Source of the DNA: Hofstenia miamia | Taxonomy: Eukaryota; Xenacoelomorpha; Acoela | Reading direction: 5' to 3' | Length of the DNA stretch: 64,000 bases | Assembly (NCBI GenBank): GCA_004352715.1 | Contig: SCFE01000078.1 | Span: forward strand, 187,124-251,123 | Part shown: one piece after another, positions 43,756 through 54,655 of the stretch | Layout of the letters: every line of letters begins with the position of its first letter | How positions within the stretch are numbered: position 1 is the stretch's first letter | Translations under genes and position numbers: made by a program | The notes under the pieces: model-generated | The model's database searches: none | Seen by the model: only the letters and a program-made list of their open reading frames with translations | What the model was told of the DNA's origin: nothing

Positions 43756-46240
43756 CTGCAGAAATATTGGGATGTTGTCTTTGGTCTAAATAGACCATGT
43801 AAAACTCAGAAAATATCAATTGAAAAAAATTTAAAACACAGAAAGAATAATTTAGATTTTAACATAAAACACAAATTGTATTTTCAAAGATGAAATAATT
43901 TTGTTTTTGACACATATTTGAATTTTAAAATATATAAACCAGAAAGAGAAAAAATATCCATAAACATGGTATAGGAGGAAATAGTAATGTGTGTAAAACA
44001 TGTAATCAGTAATGAATATATAAAAAAATACACATGCATTATTTAAAATAAACTCTTAAACAAGATTATATTAAACTAAATACTGCACTTAAAAAGTAAA
44101 ACATTAAGGAATTACCCAATCAACTAGTGTAATGATTTAAAATAAAGAGAGAGATAAATTTTAACCCATGTATGTAAGTCATTTATAATTAGATTCATTG
44201 GCAAAACCCATTTTTTTTCATGTATATGAGAAATATTTTAATTCTAATTACAAGCATCTTGTTCACACTTAAGTAATAACACAAATTGAAAATTTGTAAG
44301 CAGAGAGTAATACTTTTTTAAATTAAAATTAGTAAACTACATTTTTTAAAAGTCTTTTAAACAAAATTACATTTAACTAAATAAATAAGATCTTGTAATC
44401 ACCCTAAAAAACCGGAGTGTTAGATAAAAAAATTGACAGTGTAATGTAAAATAGATATTTATGCATGCAACAGTAAAAATAAACAATCAATAAAAAATCA
44501 GATAATACACACACATGTTTAAATGAAATTACATTTTAACAAATAAGTGTTAACATCCTGTAAGAGTGTGGATTTAGAATGCCAAAAATAATAAAACACA
44601 CACCTGTGTAATTTCAAAGATTTGTTCTAGTATCAACAATAAAATTTTGAAAAAATACATCTGCAAAGTTTTAAAATCTCATTAATTAAAAATTGGTAAA
44701 TGTTTTCAACAAAATTGCAAATATGTTTTATTTTTAAAAAATAAATAATAGCTAAGAAATAGACCTGTGACAATTAAAATAATTGCTTTCAAATTAAAAA
44801 AAACATTGACAAGAGTATTGGATTATATAAATTGTAAAAACTCTATCATGTTTTTTTTTAAAATGTAAAAGATGGCAAACACAATTTTTCAAAAATAAGA
44901 AACACATGCTATATTATGTACTCACATGTTTGAAGCATTCCAAAGGTTTACTCCTGAAATAAGTCATGCAAAACAAACAAAAATTAACTGATGTTTGCTT
45001 ATGTCTTGTATGAAGGCGTGACCTCACTTGTTTTGGGCGGGGGCTTGTGTATGTGCACAAACTGCAGAAATATTGGGATGTTGTCTTTGGTCTAAATAGA
45101 CCATGTAAAACTCAGAAAATATCAATTGAAAAAAATTTAAAACACAGAAAGAATAATTTAGATTTTAACATAAAACACAAATTGTATTTTCAAAGATGAA
45201 ATAATTTTGTTTTTGACACATATTTGAATTTTAAAATATATAAACCAGAAAGAGAAAAAATATCCATAAACATGGTATAGGAGGAAATAGTAATGTGTGT
45301 AAAACATGTAATCAGTAATGAATATATAAAAAAATACACATGCATTATTTAAAATAAACTCTTAAACAAGATTATATTAAACTAAATACTGCACTTAAAA
45401 AGTAAAACATTAAGGAATTACCCAATCAACTAGTGTAATGATTTAAAATAAAGAGAGAGATAAATTTTAACCCATGTATGTAAGTCATTTATAATTAGAT
45501 TCATTGGCAAAACCCATTTTTTTTCATGTATATGAGAAATATTTTAATTCTAATTACAAGCATCTTGTTCACACTTAAGTAATAACACAAATTGAAAATT
45601 TGTAAGCAGAGAGTAATACTTTTTTAAATTAAAATTAGTAAACTACATTTTTTAAAAGTCTTTTAAACAAAATTACATTTAACTAAATAAATAAGATCTT
45701 GTAATCACCCTAAAAAACCGGAGTGTTAGATAAAAAAATTGACAGTGTAATGTAAAATAGATATTTATGCATGCAACAGTAAAAATAAACAATCAATAAA
45801 AAATCAGATAATACACACACATGTTTAAATGAAATTACATTTTAACAAATAAGTGTTAACATCCTGTAAGAGTGTGGATTTAGAATGCCAAAAATAATAA
45901 AACACACACCTGTGTAATTTCAAAGATTTGTTCTAGTATCAACAATAAAATTTTGAAAAAATACATCTGCAAAGTTTTAAAATCTCATTAATTAAAAATT
46001 GGTAAATGTTTTCAACAAAATTGCAAATATGTTTTATTTTTAAAAAATAAATAATAGCTAAGAAATAGACCTGTGACAATTAAAATAATTGCTTTCAAAT
46101 TAAAAAAACATTGACAAGAGTATTGGATTATATAAATTGTAAAAACTCTATCATGTTTTTAAAATGTAAAAGATGGCAAACACAATTTTTCAAAAATAAG
46201 AATCACATGCTATATTATGTACTCACATGTTTGAAGCATT
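43635..46240. repeat. 1.3-kb tandem duplication in the polymerase 5' region
   Basis: 43635-44940 and 44941-46240 are almost identical (unit 1306 bp, with small indels in A/T runs). The unit contains the first ~120 bp of polymerase exon 2 with its acceptor, the apparent intron, and the last bases of the upstream exon with its donor. Near identity means a very recent event or unmerged contigs. Confidence 0.9.
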
Positions 46241-46409
46241 GTTTTCAGGCATCAAAGTTTTTTGAGTTGAAGCTGTAGCTGTTTGCTTAACATTACCAAA
46301 CCCATTTTGATTATCATAAGTAGTCATCATTTGGTTAACTTGACCTTCGAAATTTTAAGACCACTCTTTGAAATTTTCCAATACTTCTTCTTCTGGGATA
46401 TTATCAAAG
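46227..46409 (-). pseudogene. Upstream exon of the polymerase B gene
   Basis: A 183-bp segment between an acceptor (CGTTTTTTTAG at 46410) and a donor (CAT/GTGAGT at 46227/46226). It reads FDNIPEEEVLENFKEWS, one TAA stop, then NFEGQVNQMMTTYDNQNGFG and TQKTLMPENNASN. The leftover AT joins the first T of exon 2 (43755) to keep frame into LCTYTSP, so donor phase and acceptor phase agree. A further upstream exon may exist near 46742-46800 (SKFLSGWNTKYDQIIEENLY before a GTGAGT), but its phase does not match without an indel. Spliced genes are known in Polintons of some animals. Confidence 0.5.
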
Positions 46410-47639
46410 CTAAAAAAACGTTGTTTAATATAAAAATATATATTACACATTTTTCTAGATTAAAATTTAAAATATAATTTTATGCATATAATAATAATTT
46501 GCATCATAAAAATATCTTATTTTAATAATACACAAATGTTTTTAGATAAACAAATTTCCAATTCATTTTTATAAAAGCTTGCCACTGATAAAAACATGAA
46601 TTATATATTGTGAAATATTATAACAAGATGCAACATAAAAACTGATTAATATTTTGTTACATTGTATAATAAAAAGTTCTTAGATAATATATTTTACAAA
46701 AGAATGTCTTACATGGTTTTATGAAGCTAATTTCTGACTCACTTTTATAAAGATTTTCTTCTATGATTTGGTCATATTTGGTGTTCCAGCCAGAGAGAAA
46801 TTTGGAAACATTGACAGACAATTTTTAAAAAGCAGAACATTGAAAAAAAACTAGTTTTAACCAAAGTTGAAATGATAATGAACAATGATAATAAAAAATT
46901 TTAATGCAGAAGACATTGAGTTTTGATTGGGTGGAGAATATCCAATTAGTGATAATTAAAATCAATTAGGGAAAACTTTTGTGATAAAGTCAATTCATGG
47001 TACTTAAGAACCTCAAATAGGTGAGTTCACACAAAAAAAGCTTTTAATTAATTTGATATGTTGACAGGTGCTCCAAGAAAAGCTTTTAAAATGTTGAGTT
47101 TTCACGTGATTGACAGGTTCTCTTTGTGGGATTTTGGATGCAGTAATAAAAAGGTTTTAAATTGAGTACACTTGAATGTGACAGATTAAAAGCTTCTGTC
47201 AAAAACATCTCTAACGTGTTTCTAGGCAGTTTTTTGCAAAAAACCCTGGCTGGAAAAATTTAAGCATGGTGGTAATTCTTTACTTAGCCCCAAGTTATGT
47301 AAACAGATTCTCAGCTCTTAGCATAGTGTTAAGTAAATCTATAAGCACTTAGATACAGTACACTATGGGGAAACCAGGAGTTTTATAATCTAAAACATGG
47401 TTCTTTTAGGAGAATATGGAAATGGTAAATTGATATTAAGATAAACTAGATACATGGGTGTACACATAACAGATATTTTATAATGCTCTAACAATGTTTT
47501 GTGGGTTGGCAAATGAATTAACCAGGTTAGTTGATGATTGGATCAAATGAATTAGGGTATTTTTGATTGGTTTATATGCTAAAAGCTTTTAATAAATAAC
47601 ACATACTTTGAACAATTTTTTTCAATTTTAAATTTGGTG
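46410..47639. other. Intergenic region of inner Polinton
   Basis: Divergent promoter region between the polymerase (minus) and the plus-strand ORF at 47640. Apart from the weak exon candidate at 46742-46800 nothing coding is visible. The stretch just upstream of 47640 (TTGATTGGTTTATA) is echoed upstream of the older copy at 37477. Confidence 0.45.
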
Positions 47640-48116
47640 ATGATTCCAAAAGCTGCTAGCAAATCTCATGATAAAAAATCTACCAAAGTTATGCAGAGCA
47701 AACAAGAGGAACTCTTGCAACCCAAAAAATTTGTTTTAGAGCTGGTATTACCAAAGACTGTGTATTCTGTACACACTGTGTGTAATGTAGTTCAACCAGA
47801 GATGGTCAACACCCTCAATGCAATTTCCAAAGAATGTCAGATGAAATATATCTCTATTAGAGAATTAAAAATTGGTGAGTGGCAAAAAATACACAACGCA
47901 TATAGCCTTCAGACAAAGTATGGCCCTGTGGTAAAATTATACTGGAAAACAACAACTGCTTCTTCCTACCTAAATGTTATGCAGAGAAAGCTACAGGAGA
48001 AAAATATAAGATGTTTATCAGACTTAAAATTCAATGTGGCAAGGATAAACCATCAATATATCCAGGTGGCAATGCACAAACTGTATTTAGATTTAGTGTG
48101 TAAAAAAATATTTTAG
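47640..48116 (+). CDS. Polinton-associated small protein 1, unknown function
   Basis: Intact frame from ATG 47640 to TAG/TAA at 48116, 158 residues. The N-terminus is basic (SKSHDKKSTKVMQSKQEELL). The core, MKYISIRELKIGEWQKIHNA, then QTKYGPVVKLYW and SSYLNVMQRKLQE, has the layout L..G.W..I......T.YG..V.L followed by a Y-L...Y/L helix. The same layout occurs in the minus-strand ORF at 49299-49841 (LNTRYGITVKIRLN, YYFLPKWY), and a broken homologue lies at 37477. An OB-fold-like nucleic-acid-binding protein is my inference from the beta-rich pattern. Lies 1.2 kb upstream of and divergent from the polymerase. Confidence 0.6.
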   Translation: MIPKAASKSHDKKSTKVMQSKQEELLQPKKFVLELVLPKTVYSVHTVCNVVQPEMVNTLNAISKECQMKYISIRELKIGEWQKIHNAYSLQTKYGPVVKLYWKTTTASSYLNVMQRKLQEKNIRCLSDLKFNVARINHQYIQVAMHKLYLDLVCKKIF

Positions 48117-48713
48117 AATAAATATATATGTGTCATTGATTTTTATTTTAATTGTTAAAAATTAGTGCTTACTAGTGAAACAAAACAGCTCAATTTAAGA
48201 AACATGTTTACCATTTGCTTAAATTACAAGATCAATTATATCTAATGTGTTTATTACAAACTGGATTATTTATCATTTTGCTTAAAATATAAAAACAAAA
48301 ATGGAGTAAATATAAATTTATAGAAGAAATATTATTATTAACAATACAATCTTAATCAAAAATAGAAGCTTACCATGAAATTAATGATAGTATATATGTG
48401 AATAGAAACACTGCTTTGAGAAATATTTTTTCCAAACAAACAATACATGATAACAGTTGAAAATATAAAAATTAATTTTTTAAAAATTATTTATCATTAT
48501 TATTAAAATGATTAAAATATAGCAAATATTAAAAACATTGACATCAAAATTATTATTTTTTGACAATGATGAGTAGAATAAATTTGCTTGTATGGTTTTT
48601 ATTCAAATGGCAAAAACTTTACCAAAAAATATGCAATTATTCAATTTACCTGAGTGTTTTATACCAATTACAAAAATATTTATCATTCTCTTTATAGTTT
48701 TCTATTTGGATAG
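48117..48713. other. Spacer in inner Polinton
   Basis: AT-rich. A short hydrophobic frame at 48592-48792 overlaps the next ORF in another frame and is probably not translated. Confidence 0.45.
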
Positions 48714-49082
48714 TTGGTTGATAGTCATGGCATCATGTGTGAAATTTGTGGGAGCACATTCAATAGCATCTATTACATTAAAGAACTGTTGATTTTGGTT
48801 GATGACAAAATATACATTATTACAGTGCGTCAATCAAAAGAGAATTTTGACTGTTTACCAGGACATATACAGAAAGCTTTCAATTGGTATCAACATAACT
48901 TCCATCACATAGCATTTACAGAAGGAAACCTAACAAATGAACAAATGATTATTTTTATCAATTTACTAAATTTGTCTGATAGAAAAGAAACTGTGTTTTG
49001 GGCATGTAATAGAATGACCTGTGAGTTTTTAAGTCAGTTAATTTCTCAACCTGTGGAAAATTTACTCAATCACAGCTATTGA
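48714..49082 (+). CDS. Polinton-associated small protein 2, possible nuclease-like
   Basis: Open frame of 122 codons to a stop at 49082. The first in-frame ATG is at 48735, but similarity-like sequence (LVDSHGIMCEICG) begins at 48714 directly after an AG (GGATAG), so this may be an internal or last exon. Features: VDSHGI..C, STFNSIYYIKELLILVDD, FDCLPGHIQKAFNWYQHN, FHHIAFTEGNLTNEQMIIF and EFLSQLISQPVENL. The pattern D-x-G-I..I-K-E-L-x-(I/V)-L and HGI.(W/F)..G resembles RNase H/DnaQ-like proteins that accompany Polintons and adintovirus-like elements, but this is from memory of pattern only and unverified. Confidence 0.45.
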   Translation: MVDSHGIMCEICGSTFNSIYYIKELLILVDDKIYIITVRQSKENFDCLPGHIQKAFNWYQHNFHHIAFTEGNLTNEQMIIFINLLNLSDRKETVFWACNRMTCEFLSQLISQPVENLLNHSY

Positions 49083-49298
49083 TACCTGCAGAACATGGAA
49101 AATTCTATAGACTGTATAAAAGACTATTTTAAATTTGTATGTTGAATGAGCACTTCAAAAGGTAATTTATTATTGTCATTTGCTAATAATCATTGTAAAT
49201 TTAAGAAATTTATTGTAAAACCATTATAACTAATAATTAATGATTTTTACTAGTATTATTTTTATAAACTGTGTATGTAGAAGAAAACAATACTATAT

Positions 49299-49841
49299 TT
49301 ATATTTTACTAAATTCTAATACAATAAGATTTACATTATTGCCAGCAGTTGTGATTTCCATGTCATCATTGCAAAAAAGTTTTTTATTTACCAGAGTCTT
49401 GTAATTCTCACCCAGTGTATTGACATACCATTTGGGAAGGAAGTAGTAAAAACAATTGTTGAGTCTTATCTTTACTGTGATACCATATCTTGTGTTCAGC
49501 TGAACAATGTCCTTGATTGTTAGCCATAGTTTTTTTCCTAGTTTGCTAGCCAGACTCACATTTGAAAAAATACAGGTTGGTGGTTGGGAATTAACATTGT
49601 TTAAGTGTTGTAAAACATGGTCATTCTCACTCATGTTGGGAAAGACGATTGCATTATTATTGACTATAGAGTGTCTTTGTTTGTGTTGAGTCTTGTGTTT
49701 TTCTTTTACAGGTGCAGGTGGTGGGGACATCATCTCCTGTGTTAGTGGGTTATAGCCATGTGATGGAGGTGGGGTTCTGCATAGATCATCAAATAGACTG
49801 CTCAATGAGCTGGATGGTAGCATTTCAACAGACATTGCCAA
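49299..49841 (-). CDS. Polinton-associated small protein 3, OB-fold-like candidate
   Basis: Intact 180-residue frame from ATG 49841. The N-terminal 90 residues are low-complexity and Pro/Ser/Lys-rich (SSSLSSLFDDLCRTPPPSHG; HKTQHKQRHS). The C-terminal 90 residues form a compact unit: LASKLGKKLWLTIKDIVQLN, TRYGITVKIRLNNCFYYFLP and KWYVNTLGENYK, ending NLIVLEFSKI. The T.YG..V...L....FLP..Y module is shared with the ORF at 47640. A disordered tail plus beta-rich domain suits a single-stranded-DNA-binding or packaging-related role, which is inference. It lies next to the right terminal repeat, transcribed inward. Intactness contrasts with the decayed polymerase. Confidence 0.6.
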   Translation of the reverse strand: MAMSVEMLPSSSLSSLFDDLCRTPPPSHGYNPLTQEMMSPPPAPVKEKHKTQHKQRHSIVNNNAIVFPNMSENDHVLQHLNNVNSQPPTCIFSNVSLASKLGKKLWLTIKDIVQLNTRYGITVKIRLNNCFYYFLPKWYVNTLGENYKTLVNKKLFCNDDMEITTAGNNVNLIVLEFSKI

Positions 49842-49896
49842 AAGTGAGAGACAAAATTGTGTAGAAGAAAAATAATGATTTTATCTGATGAAATGA

Positions 49897-50603
49897 AGTG
49901 AACATATAGATTGACCAGCCAATGGAAATACATTGAACTTATGAAAATTAATTGTTTATTGAAAAAATGTGATATGATAAATGCATTAACAATGAATATT
50001 AACAAAAACAAAATGTGGTTTTTTGAAAATTCGCAAAAGCAAGTTAAACATTGTATGTGTAAGCTTTTCAAAATTATGTAAAATTGATTAACAAAAACAG
50101 CATGTGTGATAGTGAAGTGTATTGACAAAAACAAAATGTGTTTTTTTGAAATTCCCAAATTACATTGTAAACATTGTATGTGTGTAATCATTAGAAATCA
50201 TGGAAAATGGATCAACAAAACGTAATGTTTGTTAAGGAATTTTGACAAAAGCAAAATTCGGTTTTTTGTAAGTTTTCCCAAATTATATTATACATGTAAT
50301 CATCCAAAATCATGAAAAAAAAACCATAATGAGGTATATTAACAAAAATGTAATGTATGCAAACAGTAGTAACATGTGATATAGCTGTGTATATTAACAA
50401 AATGAAATTAGTCATATAAAACCAAAAAATGTATGCAAATGTAAATTGGCCACAATATGAATCATTTGTAAGCAAACCCATTTTAAAAAACCAATTAGTG
50501 ATAACTGTCAAATATGCATTAACGCTTTTGCCCCAACTTGTCAAAAAATGCATTAGTGAGCTGTCAATCAACATTTGTCAAGTGGTGAGTCAGCACTTAA
50601 ACC
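49897..50603 (-). repeat. Inner Polinton right terminal repeat, partial copy R1
   Basis: 707-bp unit repeated immediately at 50604-51310, effectively identical. It ends before the terminal ~70 bp. Built of degenerate motifs such as ATATTAACAAAA and ACAAAATGTG. Open frames of 120 codons on the minus strand are identical in all copies and are part of the repeat, not evidence for a gene. Confidence 0.9.
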
Positions 50604-51517
50604 AGTGAACATATAGATTGACCAGCCAATGGAAATACATTGAACTTATGAAAATTAATTGTTTATTGAAAAAATGTGATATGATAAATGCATTAACAAT
50701 GAATATTAACAAAAACAAAATGTGGTTTTTTGAAAATTCGCAAAAGCAAGTTAAACATTGTATGTGTAAGCTTTTCAAAATTATGTAAAATTGATTAACA
50801 AAAACAGCATGTGTGATAGTGAAGTGTATTGACAAAAACAAAATGTGTTTTTTTGAAATTCCCAAATTACATTGTAAACATTGTATGTGTGTAATCATTA
50901 GAAATCATGGAAAATGGATCAACAAAACGTAATGTTTGTTAAGGAATTTTGACAAAAGCAAAATTCGGTTTTTTGTAAGTTTTCCCAAATTATATTATAC
51001 ATGTAATCATCCAAAATCATGAAAAAAAAACCATAATGAGGTATATTAACAAAAATGTAATGTATGCAAACAGTAGTAACATGTGATATAGCTGTGTATA
51101 TTAACAAAATGAAATTAGTCATATAAAACCAAAAAATGTATGCAAATGTAAATTGGCCACAATATGAATCATTTGTAAGCAAACCCATTTTAAAAAACCA
51201 ATTAGTGATAACTGTCAAATATGCATTAACGCTTTTGCCCCAACTTGTCAAAAAATGCATTAGTGAGCTGTCAATCAACATTTGTCAAGTGGTGAGTCAG
51301 CACTTAAACACTCATCAATATCTGTGAGTCAGCAATTCTCAAGGTCAGTTTGTGGAATCAAGCCTCATCCTAGTATACTACTGTCATTGCCTGCAATTAA
51401 TTCATGAATAATGAAGAGGGCTGGTTCAAGATGGGAATATTCATGCATTACTTAGCCAAACTATAAATAATTTTAAAGTGTACGTTTGTAGTTTTAGACC
51501 ATTGAAAGGACTAGTAA
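50604..51517 (-). repeat. Right terminal repeat copy R2 plus terminus and flank
   Basis: Contains the full 707-bp unit, a complete terminus ending ACTACT at 51382, the hexamer GTCATT and about 130 bp of outer-element flank. The last 692 bp (50826-51517) repeat at 51518-52209. Confidence 0.9.
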
Positions 51518-52209
51518 GTATTGACAAAAACAAAATGTGTTTTTTTGAAATTCCCAAATTACATTGTAAACATTGTATGTGTGTAATCATTAGAAATCAT
51601 GGAAAATGGATCAACAAAACGTAATGTTTGTTAAGGAATTTTGACAAAAGCAAAATTCGGTTTTTTGTAAGTTTTCCCAAATTATATTATACATGTAATC
51701 ATCCAAAATCATGAAAAAAAAACCATAATGAGGTATATTAACAAAAATGTAATGTATGCAAACAGTAGTAACATGTGATATAGCTGTGTATATTAACAAA
51801 ATGAAATTAGTCATATAAAACCAAAAAATGTATGCAAATGTAAATTGGCCACAATATGAATCATTTGTAAGCAAACCCATTTTAAAAAACCAATTAGTGA
51901 TAACTGTCAAATATGCATTAACGCTTTTGCCCCAACCTGTCAAAAAATGCATTAGTGAGCTGTCAATCAACATTTGTCAAGTGGTGAGTCAGCACTTAAA
52001 CACTCATCAATATCTGTGAGTCAGCAATTCTCAAGGTCAGTTTGTGGAATCAAGCCTCATCCTAGTATACTACTGTCATTGCCTGCAATTAATTCATGAA
52101 TAATGAAGAGGGCTGGTTCAAGATGGGAATATTCATGCATTACTTAGCCAAACTATAAATAATTTTAAAGTGTACGTTTGTAGTTTTAGACCATTGAAAG
52201 GACTAGTAT
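51518..52209 (-). repeat. Right terminal repeat copy R3 plus terminus and flank
   Basis: 692-bp tandem copy of 50826-51517. The second complete terminus ends at 52074, followed by GTCATT (52075-52080) and the outer-element sequence. Confidence 0.9.
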
Positions 52210-52467
52210 ATTGAAATAATCATATATTTTTTGTTAATAAACTTGTTAAGTACACTGAATAATAGCACTAGTATTAAATTTCATATTATCCAGAAATTGT
52301 TTTATATTTAACAGAACTTATATTGTATGTATATATATACAAAAGGTATATTTATCCATATATACATATAGCTTTCTTAAACATTTAATAAAAGTCTTAA
52401 CATGAGCATCTTTACAAATTAAAAATGTTTCTCTGCAGAGTTTGTCAGAACATTCATACATAACTTT
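52210..52467. other. Outer Polinton interior, noncoding
   Basis: AT-rich with a small TA-rich tract near 52330. Nothing coding seen. Confidence 0.5.
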
Positions 52468-52902
52468 CATTTATTGCAAACTTAAATGTTGGAAGAATTA
52501 TCTTTAAGTACAGGAGGATATAAATTAGCAGTAGAAATCATCTTGTCAAATGATATTTACTAAGTGTATTCTATATATTGCATAATCCTTTTTAGCAAAT
52601 AGTAAAATTTATCATTCAACTACATAATGTAATTTGTAGAATTCCTTAAAATGGGTATTTATGTGCAATATTAAATAAAATACATAAAAACAAAACCATT
52701 AACACTTTGAAATACAAAAAACTCTGAATATACAACAATGAAATGTCAAATTTAAGTGTATATACATTTTTCTTTCTCGTTTTTTAAAGTTTATACTAAA
52801 ACTGTCATGAAGTTTGCATTTTGTTCAATGCTTATGACAGAAATATATCGTCATTTTAACACATTATTCAGTTTTCACAAAGATTCAAGTGGTGACAGTT
52901 GA
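52468..52902. repeat. Internal direct repeat of outer Polinton, copy 2
   Basis: Partner of 38740-39172 in the same orientation. Confidence 0.8.
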
Positions 52903-53019
52903 ATTCATTTAATAATGTAAGTTATTTTTGTATTTTAAAAAGTTAATATTACTAACTTTGTCTCATATGATTACAAAATAATACAAAAATTTCATAATGT
53001 TTGTACACATTTAGTAATT

Positions 53020-53283
53020 TTGTTTGAAAGGACAAAACAAATCCCCAAAAGGAAAATTAAATATTCCCAAAGGCAAGTAATTTTGTTTGAAAGGACAAAA
53101 CAAATCACCAAAAGAAAAATGAAAATTTTAGACTCTCAAATAGTAGAAAACTACTTAGAAATCCATTATATATTGGCATTCTTTCCAATGCTATGCCCTA
53201 GAAACTCTAACAAAATCAGATTTATTATTAAAAATTCTCAATCTCTATATGAATGTAAAATGTTTACTGGGAAATTGAGTTAA
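53020..53283 (+). CDS. Small basic ORF with internal repeat, doubtful
   Basis: 87 codons in frame. The N-terminal half is built from two tandem copies of a ~57-bp unit encoding (I/M)LFERTKQI(P/T)KRK, giving a strongly basic stretch; the remainder (NYLEIHYILAFFPMLCPRNS; RFIIKNSQSLYECKM) is not recognised. The tandem unit is visible in DNA as TTTGAAAGGACAAAACAAAT twice. It could be the end of a decayed Polinton gene. No acceptor or promoter evidence; low confidence. Confidence 0.3.
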   Translation: MFERTKQIPKRKIKYSQRQVILFERTKQITKRKMKILDSQIVENYLEIHYILAFFPMLCPRNSNKIRFIIKNSQSLYECKMFTGKLS

Positions 53284-54616
53284 AAAGGCGGTTTTCCTAA
53301 TTGCATATTGCAAGATATATATTTTATATTTGAATACAAAGACTAAACTGTATTTATTTCATTTTATCAGTTTCTGATAATTGTAATTTATGTTATTTAT
53401 TTATATTTAGAAAATGTTCCTAAGTTGTTTTAATACCTAATATACAAAATATAGTTTAAATCATTTAACAATTGCTGTTGTGTTTTTATAATGTACAACT
53501 ATGTGTTTTGTAAAATCAATCAATTTAATCATTTTTGAGTAAATGTATTTTTTATGAAAATGTATTAGTCTTTTTGTAATTGAAAATGTTTTGGGAGTTT
53601 CATGACATCTAATTGATTAATTTTTGAAATGGCCCTATGTATTCATTTGTGATTATCAAAATTTACTCATTGACTGAAGAAAAATGTAAGTGTTAACACT
53701 TTCTCAATAATTATAAAGTTTTTATTTTAAAATTCAAAATCTATGATACAACTTCAAGTACTTTAACAATCATTGATTTGCAGAATGTCTTAAATTTATA
53801 TTTATATGTGATATTAAATAACAAAACCATTCATTCTATAAAATACAAAAATAAAATATGGATTTATAACAAAGAATAGTCATATTTATGTGTATGTATG
53901 TTTTTCTTTCTTGTTCTTGACTGTTTATGCTAATATGTCATGAAATTTTCATTTTGTTTAATGATGAAAAACTATCTAAATTTTTAACAAAATATTCAGT
54001 TTTTTTACAATGTTTTTGACTAATTTGATCACTTGATATCTTGTATACATATTGAAAAATTAAATGTATATCAGTACAGAAACAAATGATTGATGTCAAA
54101 AAAAAATGTAAGTATATAAACGTGGAAAAGTCATATGTCACCCTAATTATATTATTATACATAACATGCATATAATATTACACTTACTTAACTTAGTTCA
54201 TGAGATGTATCTCTAGAAATCTATCATTAATGAAACATGTACAAATCATTTCTACATTCTCATTGTATAATAAATAGCATTATTAAATTTACTAAACTAG
54301 CAATTACTTTATTTCAATCATCCTTCCCTCATGCTATTTACAAAGACGACGTAGGAGTTTAAATTTTTATATTCATGTGGCTTTGCTAAATATCACATTT
54401 CCCATAGGATTCAATAATATACAAGATCAATCATGGAGTTTTATCAACACAAATGGAAATAAACATGGTATTTATGTGAAGGGTGTTCATGTGAAAGATA
54501 GAAGATGTGTTTAGCTTTGTTAACCAAGTCTTAACAAAAATTGAATTGATGGCTGTTAAATCTGAAACAAATGACGAAAAAAGTTTTGAAAAACTATTTA
54601 GCACTTTTTCACAAAT
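53284..54616. other. Outer Polinton interior, noncoding
   Basis: Very AT-rich. Part of it (53690-53960) loosely echoes the direct repeat at 52468-52902 (for example AAATTTATATTTATATGTGATATTAAATAA), suggesting an older, more diverged third copy. No convincing gene. Confidence 0.45.
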
Positions 54617-54655
54617 TTGTCATTGATTACAACAGTACTGAAATTGGATTTTGAA

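Larger units (their letters stand above)
39989..52074. mobile_element. Inner Polinton/Maverick element, nested in the outer one
   Basis: The left end AGTAGTATACTAGGATGAGG is exactly inverted at the right end CCTCATCCTAGTATACTACT, with GTCATT directly flanking both. Inverted similarity continues for hundreds of bases. Inside are a decayed protein-primed DNA polymerase B (minus) and three small ORFs. Closing the insertion joins TGATGAGTCATT to GCCTGCAATTAATTCATG, a junction that parallels the related uninterrupted sequence at 36850-36880. About 12.1 kb, including a tandemly triplicated right end and one gap. No integrase, ATPase, protease or major capsid ORF is visible, so it is incomplete or nonautonomous. 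Confidence 0.85.

Noticed and set aside
49507-49689. 60-codon plus-strand frame
   Set aside because: Antisense of the intact minus-strand ORF 49299-49841.
49897-52019. Three copies of a 120-codon minus-strand frame, plus 63-codon plus-strand frames
   Set aside because: They lie wholly inside the tandem copies of the inner Polinton terminal repeat, so identity reflects recent DNA duplication. The composition is low-complexity hydrophobic and the frames overlap on both strands.
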